From positions 1 through 64,000 of the forward strand of contig NZ_JAAGPD010000035.1 of assembly GCF_017104565.1 (NCBI RefSeq): a stretch of 64,000 nt of DNA. The letters run 5' to 3'. Shown here piece by piece: positions 9,472 to 18,919 of the stretch. The number at the start of each line of letters is the position of its first letter. Within the stretch, counting starts at the first letter, position 1. The stretch is from Paraburkholderia sp. Tr-20389 (GTDB lineage Bacteria > Pseudomonadota > Gammaproteobacteria > Burkholderiales > Burkholderiaceae). The notes under the pieces are model-generated. The model searched no databases and was not told where the DNA came from. It saw only the letters and a program-made list of their open reading frames with translations. A program made the position numbers and the translations under genes.

Positions 9472-10578
9472 CTATTTCTCGTGCATTTGCTTTCGGGATA
9501 TGCCTGCCATCTCGCGCATCAACTGTCGCGATGCGGAAAAACGCAGCGTACGGCTCACGTCGACCGTCAACGGGCCGCTCCAGTCGAGCGCGATTTCGTA
9601 ACGGTCGTCGCGCTCGATTTCAATTTCGCGCTCGCCGTCGAACGCAAGCGTGCCGCGCCGCGCGTCGATGGGCAGCCAGTCGCCGACCTCGAAGCGCTCG
9701 CAGGTGCGCATCGTCACGCGATCGATGCGGCCGGGTGCGATGGGCGCGAAAATCGGCACGCCTTCGTCAGTCGCGAGGCCGTGTTCGTCGGGTTGCGCGA
9801 ACGTCAGATGCAAACCATGCGGCGCCGTGCGCTCGACAGGCGCCCACGCGCCGCCTATCGACGACAGGCCGATGCCGTCCGGCGCAGCAAACGTGAGAAA
9901 GAGCGACTCGATATCCGAAGGCTCCGACACGGCGCGCGCGCCGATGAAACGCTGACGGCTCGCGCACACATCGACCAGCGCGATCTCTTCGCGTCCGCGA
10001 TTCGGTCCCGCGACACAGCGCACGACGAGCCGCTTGTTGCGTGTCAACGCGACATCGGGCGGCACGACGCCCGATGCCACCAGCGCCCCCGCCATGCCTG
10101 CCACGGTGGCTTCGCGCATATCCGGAAACGCGTTGTTGGTGCCCGTGGACAGCGTAAGCAACGGCACGCCGCCGCAATGCGCGGCCACCGCGCGATGCGT
10201 GCCGTCGCCACCCAGCACGGCGATCAGTTCGACGCCTTCGCGCACCATGTGCGCCGTGCCTTCATGGGTGTCCGCGACGGAATCGGTGATGGGCAGGTCG
10301 ACGAATTCGACTTCGGGCCAACGCTCCGCCTTGCCCGTCGCGGCATGCGTGTCGAGCGCGCGCAGCAGCAGCGCAGCGACGCCCGTGCGGTCGCGCAACG
10401 TCAGCACGCGATCGACGCCCAGCGCGCCGAGTCCCGCGAGCAGACGCACGACCATGTTGGCCTTTTCGGCCGTCGGGAACACGGATGCGTGCGTCGTGAG
10501 ACGGCGAATGTCGCGTCCCGACGCAGGGTTCGCGATCACGCCGACGGTGATGGGCGATGGCACTGAGGTTGTCTCCAT
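9472..10578 (-). CDS. acoX: AcoX, ATP-NAD kinase-like protein of the acetoin operon
   Basis: A 368-residue protein with the NAD-kinase/diacylglycerol-kinase-like fold: an early VIANPASGRD motif and the diagnostic GGDGTHRAVAAHCGGVPLLTLSTGTNNAF segment. AcoX is a regular member of acetoin operons in Cupriavidus and Burkholderia, but its exact reaction is not established. It is first in the operon, about 50 bases downstream of the predicted sigma-54 start site, and 77 bases before acoA. No clear Shine-Dalgarno sequence precedes its ATG. Confidence 0.88.
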   Translation of the reverse strand: METTSVPSPITVGVIANPASGRDIRRLTTHASVFPTAEKANMVVRLLAGLGALGVDRVLTLRDRTGVAALLLRALDTHAATGKAERWPEVEFVDLPITDSVADTHEGTAHMVREGVELIAVLGGDGTHRAVAAHCGGVPLLTLSTGTNNAFPDMREATVAGMAGALVASGVVPPDVALTRNKRLVVRCVAGPNRGREEIALVDVCASRQRFIGARAVSEPSDIESLFLTFAAPDGIGLSSIGGAWAPVERTAPHGLHLTFAQPDEHGLATDEGVPIFAPIAPGRIDRVTMRTCERFEVGDWLPIDARRGTLAFDGEREIEIERDDRYEIALDWSGPLTVDVSRTLRFSASRQLMREMAGISRKQMHEK

Positions 10579-10641
10579 TGTGGGTATGTCGATAGCCGGT
10601 TGCGTGTCGTCTGCAACGCTGCTTCGTGTGGCAAGCGTTAC

Positions 10642-10657
10642 TGCAACAGCTATGCCA
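10642..10657 (-). promoter_or_regulatory. Sigma-54 (-24/-12) promoter of the aco operon
   Basis: On the minus strand the 16-mer TGGCATAGCTGTTGCA matches the sigma-54 consensus TGGCAYRNNNNTTGCW at every defined position. It lies 64 bases upstream of acoX, facing it, and the adjacent divergent gene is a sigma-54 activator. Confidence 0.88.
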
Positions 10658-10855
10658 ATCTGTCGATGTCCTCGCGCAGAACGCGCAATGCCTTATGTGC
10701 AAAGGCTCTCGTACGCCATGCGAGGTGTCGCCGCCAACTCGCTCGCCGTCGCATGACGCAGTGCACATGGCGCACTCCGCGTCACGCGCCGCGTACGTAG
10801 CGCGACTCCATCCGACGCATGCCCGGCGCCATCGAACGATGAGCGTCTCGTCGCT

Positions 10856-10885
10856 GTCTCACGCAGAGGTGAGACGATCGTCTCA
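10856..10885. promoter_or_regulatory. Candidate AcoR upstream activating sites (overlapping inverted repeats)
   Basis: Two perfect inverted repeats overlap: GTCTCAC-gcagag-GTGAGAC (10856-10875) and the 16-bp palindrome TGAGACGATCGTCTCA (10870-10885). Both use the same GAGAC/GTCTC half site, giving four half sites in 30 bp. The location upstream of a sigma-54 promoter and next to acoR makes AcoR the likely ligand (inference). Confidence 0.65.
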
Positions 10886-10995
10886 GGCGTCTCGCGTGCT
10901 GCAATGCAGTGTGATCGCGCGAGCGGGATGTGCTACAAGAAGGTCCGACCGCAGAGACCCGTGCGTTCAATCGACCGTTATCGACGGAGCCGGCC

Positions 10996-12945
<1,950 letters not shown>

Positions 12946-12956
12946 CGTGAATTCTT

Positions 12957-13928
12957 CTAACCCGCGTTGAGCGCCGCGATACGCTTGCCCAGCTCGCACA
13001 AACGCTCGCGCAATTCCGGCGGATCGAGCACTTCGACATGCCCCGCAAAGCCGAGTAATTGCTCGGCTGCATAGCCGAACTGTTCGACAGGCACGGTCAC
13101 CTCCTGCCAACCGTCCTGCTCGGAAGGCGGCGTGATCTGCGCCTGCTCGACGGCCGCCGCACCGAGCCGATGCAGGCGCGTCATGCCTTCCGGCGACAGC
13201 CGCAGCCGCGCCGTATGCCTGAGCAAACTCTTCTCGAACGACGCGACGGCCGCCGTCCACTCTTCACGCAGATCGAAACCGTCTGGACGTTCGAACGTTT
13301 CGTCGTGCACGGTCAATTGCGCGATGCTCGACACGCGATAGGTGCGCAACTGCGTCCGCACGCGCGTGACCAGATACCACTCGCCGCCCTTCAGCACGAG
13401 GCCGAGCGGATCGCGCACGCGCACGCCTTCGTTGTCGTCGGCGCGATTCCATGTGCGGTACTGCATCGATACGCGCTTCTGTTCCCACACCGCGCCCGCG
13501 AGCATCGTCAGCCAGGGCGTGGGCGTCGGCCGCTGATACCAGCCGACGGGATCGATATGCACGCGCGATCCGATGCGCGACGTATCGGGCGCGGCATCGG
13601 GCAACGCGGTGACGAGCTTCAGTTGCGCGGCCCGCAGTTGTTCCGATAGCCCGAGATCGGACGCCGCGCCCGTCAGCCCGGCAATCGACAGCGTTTCGGC
13701 TTCCGCCCTCGTGATGCCCGTCAGCTTCGCGCGATATCCGTCGAGCAGCGCAAAGCCACCGCCCGGCCCGCGATCCGCATATACGGGCACGCCCGCCGCG
13801 CTCAACTGGTCAATGTCGCGATAGACGGTGCGGATCGATACGTTGAACTCGTCGGCAAGCGCCTGCGCGGTCACGCGGCCTTTGACCTGCAGCATCAACA
13901 GCATCGAAACGAGTCGGCTTGTCGCCAT
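12957..13928 (-). CDS. YafY-like HTH/WYL-domain transcriptional regulator
   Basis: 323 residues. An N-terminal HTH_11/DeoR-type helix-turn-helix (residues about 5-55, KGRVTAQALADEFNVSIRTVYRDIDQL) is followed by a WYL ligand-sensing domain and a WCX C-terminal domain. It is divergent from an ABM-domain gene and an APC permease, which makes those the probable targets. The 91-base spacer carries an inverted repeat that could be its operator. Its end lies 11 bases from the end of acoR (convergent). Confidence 0.88.
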   Translation of the reverse strand: MATSRLVSMLLMLQVKGRVTAQALADEFNVSIRTVYRDIDQLSAAGVPVYADRGPGGGFALLDGYRAKLTGITRAEAETLSIAGLTGAASDLGLSEQLRAAQLKLVTALPDAAPDTSRIGSRVHIDPVGWYQRPTPTPWLTMLAGAVWEQKRVSMQYRTWNRADDNEGVRVRDPLGLVLKGGEWYLVTRVRTQLRTYRVSSIAQLTVHDETFERPDGFDLREEWTAAVASFEKSLLRHTARLRLSPEGMTRLHRLGAAAVEQAQITPPSEQDGWQEVTVPVEQFGYAAEQLLGFAGHVEVLDPPELRERLCELGKRIAALNAG

Positions 13929-13950
13929 TTTTTGCGCCCTTCCGAATTCA

Positions 13951-13965
13951 TGACATAGGTTGTCA
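13951..13965. promoter_or_regulatory. Inverted repeat in the WYL regulator / ABM gene spacer
   Basis: TGACA-taggt-TGTCA is a perfect 5-5-5 inverted repeat, centred 30 bases from the regulator start and 62 from the ABM gene start. Placement suggests an operator for the WYL regulator; this is an inference from position only. Confidence 0.5.
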
Positions 13966-14019
13966 GTTATTGACGAGTATAAAGTGAGTTATAGACGAAG
14001 ATTCATTGAGGTGTGTGAT

Positions 14020-14412
14020 ATGCACGTTACGTACGTGGTCCGTTTTCAGGTCTTGCCTGACAGGCTCGAACGCTTTATGTCGCTGCTGAACGGCGTGCTC
14101 GATGCCATGCGCGAAGAACCCGATTTCCGTGAAGCGGTGCTGCATCGCGATCCCGACTCGGCCTGCCGTCTGCTGCTGGTCGAAACCTGGGAAAGCCGTG
14201 AAGACGCAGATGACGAGCAGATTCATCGGCCGTACCGGCGTGCGTATCACGAGGCACTCGCCGACCTGCTCGTGCGTCCGCGTGAAGTCACCGAATGGCG
14301 CACGTTGCGTGTCGACCGGCGCGACATGCAGCAAGAATCGCAGCACCAATCGCAGATCGAATCGCCGTTCGCATCGCGCCGCGCCGGCGAGCCGGTCGAG
14401 GCACGAGCATGA
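14020..14412 (+). CDS. Antibiotic biosynthesis monooxygenase (ABM) domain protein
   Basis: 130 residues from the ATG at 14020 (MHVTYVVRFQV), preceded by GAGGTG; an in-frame start 20 codons upstream lies inside the promoter region. Residues 1-95 match the ferredoxin-like ABM/quinol monooxygenase fold (VRFQVLPDRLERFMSLL, LVETWESREDADDEQIHRP). The last 30 residues are a Gln/Arg/Ala-rich tail outside the fold. Such proteins oxidise small quinols or act as stress-linked monooxygenases. Its stop overlaps the start of the permease gene (ATGA), so the two are translationally coupled. Confidence 0.8.
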   Translation: MHVTYVVRFQVLPDRLERFMSLLNGVLDAMREEPDFREAVLHRDPDSACRLLLVETWESREDADDEQIHRPYRRAYHEALADLLVRPREVTEWRTLRVDRRDMQQESQHQSQIESPFASRRAGEPVEARA

Positions 14413-15698
14413 GCACGTCGGCGGCCGTGTCGCATCACAGGGGCAGCCTGAGCGTGATGCAAGGCGCGGCGCTCTATGTGGGCGCCGTGCTCGGCACGGG
14501 CGTGATCGCACTGCCCGCGCTCGCGGCGGAAGCGGCCGGGCCCGCGTCGCTCGTCGCGTGGCTGGCGCTCGTGCTGTTGTCGGCGCCGCTCGCGGCGACG
14601 TTCGCCGCGCTCGGTGCACGCTACCCGGATGCGGGCGGCGTCTCCACCTACGTTCGCAATGCGTTCGGCGCGCGGGCCGCTGCCATCGTCGGATGGTGCT
14701 TTTACTTTGCCGTGCCGGCCGGCGCGCCTGCTGCCGCGATGTTCGGCGGTGCCTACGTTGCCGAAGCGTTCGGCGGCGGCGAGTGGACGGTGATCGGCAC
14801 AGCTGCCGTGCTGATGCTCACCGTGACGCTCGCCAATGCGCTCGGGCTGACGGTATCGGGGCGCTTGCAACTCGTGCTCGCCGCATTGCTCGTCGCGCTG
14901 CTGCTAGCGGCTGTCATCGCGTCCGCGCCGCATGCGCAGATCGCGAATCTGCAGCCGTTCGCGCCGCATGGCTGGCTCGCGGTATTTCCAGCCGCCGCGT
15001 TGCTCGTGTGGAGCTTCGCGGGTTGGGAAGCCATCACGCATCTGGCCGCTGAGTTCCGACGCCCTGCGCATGATCTTCCGTTGGCCGCGGGCATTGCCGT
15101 CGTCGTGGTCGGCGTGCTGTACATGGGCGTCGCGACGATGAGCGTCATGGTGCTCGGGCCGCTGGCAGGGACGTCGAGCGCGCCGCTTGCCGAACTGCTC
15201 GCACGCGGCCTCGGCGGCAAGGTGCATATGCTCGCTGCCGTCGCCGCGCTGCTGCTCACGCTCGGCACGATGAACGCGTACTTCGCGGGCGCGGCGAAAC
15301 TCGGTGCGGCGCTGGGCCGTGACGGCGCGCTGCCACAGTGGCTCGCGCAAGGCAGCCGTGCGGGCGATGTACCGCGCCGCAGCCTGTTCACGATCGCAGG
15401 GCTCGCGACGTTCGCGCTAATCGTCGTGGTTATCGCGGGCGTCGGTCCGAAGCCGCTCGTGTTGCTGACCACGGGCTCGTTCGTCACCGTGTATGCGCTC
15501 GGCACAGCGGCTGCGCTGCGTCTGCTGCCACGCGGCAGCTGGCCTCACCGATGCGCACGCATCGCGCTCGTGGCGGTCGCCGGATTGTGTTGCGCCACCG
15601 GCTGGTATTTGCTGTGGCCGCTCGTCATTACCGGCTGCGCGCTGCTTTATCTGCGCGTGCGACGTGCATCTGTTTCGAGTACGAGGGCAATCCCATGA
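14409..15698 (+). CDS. APC-family amino acid permease
   Basis: 429 residues from the ATG that overlaps the previous stop. About 12 membrane segments. The first contains the APC superfamily motif GAVLGTGVIALPALAAEAAGPASL, and a conserved WSFAGWEAITHLAAEFRRP segment follows in TM6. Likely a proton- or amino-acid-coupled transporter; the substrate is not evident. Forms an operon with the ABM-domain gene, both probably under the divergent WYL regulator. Confidence 0.85.
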   Translation: MSTSAAVSHHRGSLSVMQGAALYVGAVLGTGVIALPALAAEAAGPASLVAWLALVLLSAPLAATFAALGARYPDAGGVSTYVRNAFGARAAAIVGWCFYFAVPAGAPAAAMFGGAYVAEAFGGGEWTVIGTAAVLMLTVTLANALGLTVSGRLQLVLAALLVALLLAAVIASAPHAQIANLQPFAPHGWLAVFPAAALLVWSFAGWEAITHLAAEFRRPAHDLPLAAGIAVVVVGVLYMGVATMSVMVLGPLAGTSSAPLAELLARGLGGKVHMLAAVAALLLTLGTMNAYFAGAAKLGAALGRDGALPQWLAQGSRAGDVPRRSLFTIAGLATFALIVVVIAGVGPKPLVLLTTGSFVTVYALGTAAALRLLPRGSWPHRCARIALVAVAGLCCATGWYLLWPLVITGCALLYLRVRRASVSSTRAIP

Positions 15699-15876
15699 AG
15701 ATGCAACACACGCAGGAAAATCGATTGACAACACATCGACGTCAAGACAAACTCGAATGCATGCTGACGCTCATCACAAACGCCTACGTCATTAAAAACC
15801 GTATTGCACGCCATCGCGGCGGGCCTATGGGAGCGTGTGTGCGTTAGAAATTTGCAGCAGTCGGCAAAACGATCCC

Positions 15877-15912
15877 AAGGCCCCGCCGGAAACGGAAGGG
15901 GCCTTTTGTTTT
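15877..15912 (+). terminator. Rho-independent terminator or leader attenuator
   Basis: Stem AAGGCCCC / GGGGCCTT with a 13-base loop followed by TTTTGTTTTG. It lies 179 bases after the permease gene but only about 45 bases before the DUF2917 start, so it could end the permease mRNA or act as an attenuator in the DUF2917 leader. Confidence 0.7.
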
Positions 15913-15954
15913 GGGTGTGCCTTCCGTCCTCCGGCTCAATTGACGGAGTGCATG

Positions 15955-16341
15955 ATGGACAAGGCTTGCCAGCAGTTCACCGATGACGAATCACTCTGCT
16001 TTTCCCGTCCGCAAGAGGAACGGTTACCCAGAGTCGTCATTCACTTCGCAGTGCAACCCGGCGCGACGATGTCGTGGCGCGTCGAGGCGAACACCGAGCT
16101 TCTCGTGCAGGGCGCGCGCGTGTGGTTGACGCGCGCGGCGTCGCCGTACGACCACTGGCTGCAGATCGGCGAAACGTTCCGTCTGCATCGCGGCGAGCGC
16201 GTCTGGGTCAGCGCGGACGGCGATGTGCCGGCGCGTCTTTCGCTGACGACCCATCCCGTGAAATCGAGCGGCATGCTGGTGCGTCTGCTCGAACGTTGTT
16301 CTTCGCTGGGTGCGGATATTTTTGCGCCGCGCTCGCGTTGA
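15955..16341 (+). CDS. DUF2917 domain protein
   Basis: 128 residues. Of two consecutive ATG codons the second (15955) has the better spacing to GGAG. The core (residues about 20-95) shows the short repeated beta pattern of DUF2917, with conserved WRVEANTELLVQGARVWLTR and HRGERVWVSADGD, a small cupin-like barrel common in Burkholderiaceae and of unknown function. It sits alone between two terminator hairpins. Confidence 0.75.
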   Translation: MDKACQQFTDDESLCFSRPQEERLPRVVIHFAVQPGATMSWRVEANTELLVQGARVWLTRAASPYDHWLQIGETFRLHRGERVWVSADGDVPARLSLTTHPVKSSGMLVRLLERCSSLGADIFAPRSR

Positions 16342-16385
16342 ATGCTCAGTGTGGCCGCGCTTTCGCTCGATGTGCGCGCAATAAA

Positions 16386-16415
16386 AAAGGCTCGTACACC
16401 GTACGAGCCTTTCTA
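16386..16415 (+). terminator. Bidirectional terminator between DUF2917 gene and pcaF
   Basis: Perfect 12-bp stem AAAGGCTCGTAC / GTACGAGCCTTT with a 3-base loop, A-run on the left and T-run on the right. The symmetry suits both the rightward DUF2917 gene and the leftward pcaF. Confidence 0.85.
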
Positions 16416-16490
16416 TGTCGCTATGTCGTGTGATGCACCGCTCAACGGCGGTGCGTCACACGATGCATCTGCACGTCTGTCAAACTCGGA

Positions 16491-17693
16491 TCAAACGCGT
16501 TCGATCGCGATCGCAATGCCCTGACCGACGCCGATGCACATCGTGCACAGCGCGAAGCGGCCTTGCGTGCGTTGCAGCTGATACATCGCGGTCGTCACGA
16601 GACGCGCGCCGCTCATGCCGAGCGGATGGCCCAGCGCAATCGCGCCGCCGTTCGGATTCACGCGGGCGTCGTCATCGGCGACACCGAGTGCGCGCAGCAC
16701 GGCAATACCTTGCGATGCGAACGCCTCGTTCAGTTCGATCACGTCGAACTGGTTGATGTTCATGTTCAGGCGCGCGAGCAGCTTTTGCGTCGCGGGCGCC
16801 GGGCCGATGCCCATCACACGCGGATCGACACCGGCGGTCGCGATGCCGAGCACACGTGCACGCGGCGTCAGGCCGAAGCGCTTCGCCGTTTCGGCGTTGG
16901 CGAGCAGCAGCGCCGCTGCGCCGTCGTTGACGCCCGATGCGTTGCCCGCCGTCACCGTGCCGTCCGGACGCACGACGCCCTTCAACTTCGCGAGCGTTTC
17001 GAGGCTCGTCTCGCGCGGATGCTCGTCCTTCGACACGACGATCGCATCGCCCTTCTTTTGCGGAATCGTCACGGAGACGATTTCCTGCGCGAGCGTGCCG
17101 TCCTGCTGCGCGCGCGCCGCCTTTTGCTGGCTGCGCAGCGCGAACGCGTCCTGATCGGCGCGGCTGATGTTGTAGTCGGTCGCGACGTTCTCGCCCGTTT
17201 CGGGCATCGAGTCGACGCCGTACAACTGCTTCATCAGCGGATTGACGAAACGCCAGCCGATGGTCGTGTCGTGGATCTCGGCCTGACGCGAGAACGCGCT
17301 GGTCGCCTTGCCCATCACGAACGGCGCGCGGCTCATGCTTTCCACGCCGCCCGCGATCATCAGCCCGGCTTCGCCCGACTTGATCGCGCGCGCCGCGATC
17401 CCGACGGCGTCCATGCCCGAGCCGCACAGGCGGTTCACGGTCGAGCCCGGCACGTCCTTCGGCAGACCCGCGAGCAGCAGCGACATGCGCGCGACGTTGC
17501 GGTTATCTTCGCCGGCCTGGTTCGCGCAACCGTAGATCACGTCGTCGATCGTGCTCCAGTCGACTTCCTTGTTGCGCTCCATCAGCGCCTTGAGCGGCAC
17601 GGCGCCGAGATCGTCGGCACGCACCGACGACAGCGAACCCGCATAGCGGCCAATCGGCGTGCGAATCGCGTCGCACAGGAATGCTTCCGTCAT
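16491..17693 (-). CDS. pcaF: 3-oxoadipyl-CoA thiolase
   Basis: 400 residues from the ATG at 17693 (MTEAFLCDAIRTPIGRYAG). A complete thiolase: nucleophile Cys90 (NRLCGSGMDAVG), His356 (GGAIALGHPLGMSG) and the proton-relay Cys386 (CTMCIGVGQG). The sequence is closest to the PcaF/PaaJ branch, which cleaves 3-oxoadipyl-CoA to succinyl-CoA and acetyl-CoA at the end of the beta-ketoadipate pathway; PhaA/AtoB-type thiolases differ near the N-terminus. No other pca enzyme gene is adjacent. Divergent from an IclR-type regulator with inverted repeats between. Confidence 0.88.
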   Translation of the reverse strand: MTEAFLCDAIRTPIGRYAGSLSSVRADDLGAVPLKALMERNKEVDWSTIDDVIYGCANQAGEDNRNVARMSLLLAGLPKDVPGSTVNRLCGSGMDAVGIAARAIKSGEAGLMIAGGVESMSRAPFVMGKATSAFSRQAEIHDTTIGWRFVNPLMKQLYGVDSMPETGENVATDYNISRADQDAFALRSQQKAARAQQDGTLAQEIVSVTIPQKKGDAIVVSKDEHPRETSLETLAKLKGVVRPDGTVTAGNASGVNDGAAALLLANAETAKRFGLTPRARVLGIATAGVDPRVMGIGPAPATQKLLARLNMNINQFDVIELNEAFASQGIAVLRALGVADDDARVNPNGGAIALGHPLGMSGARLVTTAMYQLQRTQGRFALCTMCIGVGQGIAIAIERV

Positions 17694-18079
17694 GAGATGT
17701 CTCCAGTAATGGCGAGGGCCGGCGTATCGTGGAAGGCGCCGGCGTCGGCGCATTGGGCAGCGCCAGAAAAACGTGCCGAGCGAATCAGATTTGTTCTATA
17801 CTCGAACAAACGATCATCTATCGAACATTTCAGGTTCGATAATAGGCGGGGGGCGGAAAGACTGTCAAGCTTGCTCGCGGGTTAGCAGGCCGTCAAATTC
17901 AGCAATAACGTGCGGCAAAGGCGGCAGGAATCGGTGCCGCATCGCAGCCCGGCAGCCCATTTCCCCATCGGAAAGCCGAATTTGGCGAATCCCGGCGCTT
18001 GCGCTATCGTCACGGCTTTCCGCAGGCTGACAGCCGCCCACTTCAGTTTCGAACGTTTCGCATCGAGTTCACACAGGCC
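17694..18079. other. Divergent spacer between pcaF and the IclR regulator
   Basis: 386 bases without a gene. The part nearer pcaF holds the two inverted repeats at 17791-17841; the rest shows nothing I can name. Confidence 0.6.
17791..17841. promoter_or_regulatory. Two spaced inverted repeats, candidate PcaR/IclR operators
   Basis: Site 1: TTGTTC-tatactc-GAACAA (17791-17809 with flanks). Site 2: TATCGAAC-atttcag-GTTCGATA (17819-17841). Both have a 7-base spacer and related GTTC/GAAC cores, and their centres are 30 bp apart, about three helical turns. GTTCGATAAT in site 2 resembles the PcaR site described in Pseudomonas putida (from memory). Together they would let a tetrameric IclR protein bind one DNA face. 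Confidence 0.7.
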
Positions 18080-18904
18080 ATGAGCAAAGTCCCATCCGAG
18101 TCACAAGCCGTTCCCACCAGCGAAACGGACGCTCCCGACAAACCGGGCGACTCGTACGTGCAGTCGTTCGCGCGCGGCCTCGCGGTGATTCGCGCGTTCA
18201 ACGCCGAGCGTCCCGAACAGACGCTGACGGACGTCGCGTCAGCCACGGGCCTGACGCGCGCGGGCGCGCGCCGCATCCTGCTGACGCTGCAGACGCTCGG
18301 TTATGTCGAAGCCGAAGGCCGCCTGTTCCGCCTGACGCCGAAAATTCTCGACCTCGGTTTCGCCTATCTGACTTCGATGCCGTTCTGGAACCTCGCCGAG
18401 CCGTTCATGGAAGAACTGTCGGCGGAAGTCCACGAAAGCTGCTCGGCGGCCGTGCTCGACCGTACGGAGATCGTCTATGTGCTGCGCGTGCCGACGCACA
18501 AGATCATGACGATCAACCTGTCGATCGGCAGCCGTTTGCCTGCGTATTGCACATCGATGGGCCGCGTACTGCTGTCGGCGCTGGACGAAGCGACGCTCGA
18601 CGCGACGCTCGACGCATCGCGCATCGCCGCGCACACGCCGCGCACGATCACCGACAAGGACGAATTGAAGAAAGTGATCGCGCAGGTGCGCAGCCAGGGC
18701 TGGGCCGTCGTCGATCAGGAACTGGAAGGCGGGCTGATTTCGCTGTCGGCGCCAATACGCAACCGGCGCGGCCAGATCATCGCCGCGATGAACATCAGCG
18801 GCAACGCGCAGCGCAACTCCGCGAAGCAAATGGTGAAGGCGTTTCTCGAACCGTTGCAAAAAGCCGCGCAGTCGGTGTCCAACATGGTCGCGCTGCGCGG
18901 CTAG
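18080..18904 (+). CDS. pcaR: IclR-family regulator, PcaR/PobR type
   Basis: 274 residues from the ATG at 18080; an upstream in-frame start would add 27 unlikely residues. An N-terminal winged helix-turn-helix (about 30-95, QSFARGLAVIRAFNAERPEQTLTDVASATGLTRAGARRILLTLQTLGYV) precedes the IclR effector domain with SIGSRLPAYCTSMGRVLLSAL. This matches regulators of protocatechuate/beta-ketoadipate genes, which respond to beta-ketoadipate. The divergent pcaF is the obvious target. A PcaK-type transporter lies 35 kb away in the window. Confidence 0.8.
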   Translation: MSKVPSESQAVPTSETDAPDKPGDSYVQSFARGLAVIRAFNAERPEQTLTDVASATGLTRAGARRILLTLQTLGYVEAEGRLFRLTPKILDLGFAYLTSMPFWNLAEPFMEELSAEVHESCSAAVLDRTEIVYVLRVPTHKIMTINLSIGSRLPAYCTSMGRVLLSALDEATLDATLDASRIAAHTPRTITDKDELKKVIAQVRSQGWAVVDQELEGGLISLSAPIRNRRGQIIAAMNISGNAQRNSAKQMVKAFLEPLQKAAQSVSNMVALRG

Positions 18905-18919
18905 TTCGCATCGACGACA

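Larger units (their letters stand above)
10579..10995. other. Divergent control region between acoX and acoR
   Basis: 417 bases with no gene. It holds the sigma-54 promoter (10642-10657) and, 200-245 bases upstream of it, the overlapping inverted repeats at 10856-10885. The spacing is typical for an enhancer-bound activator looping to a -24/-12 promoter. No sigma-70 promoter for acoR was obvious. Confidence 0.7.
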
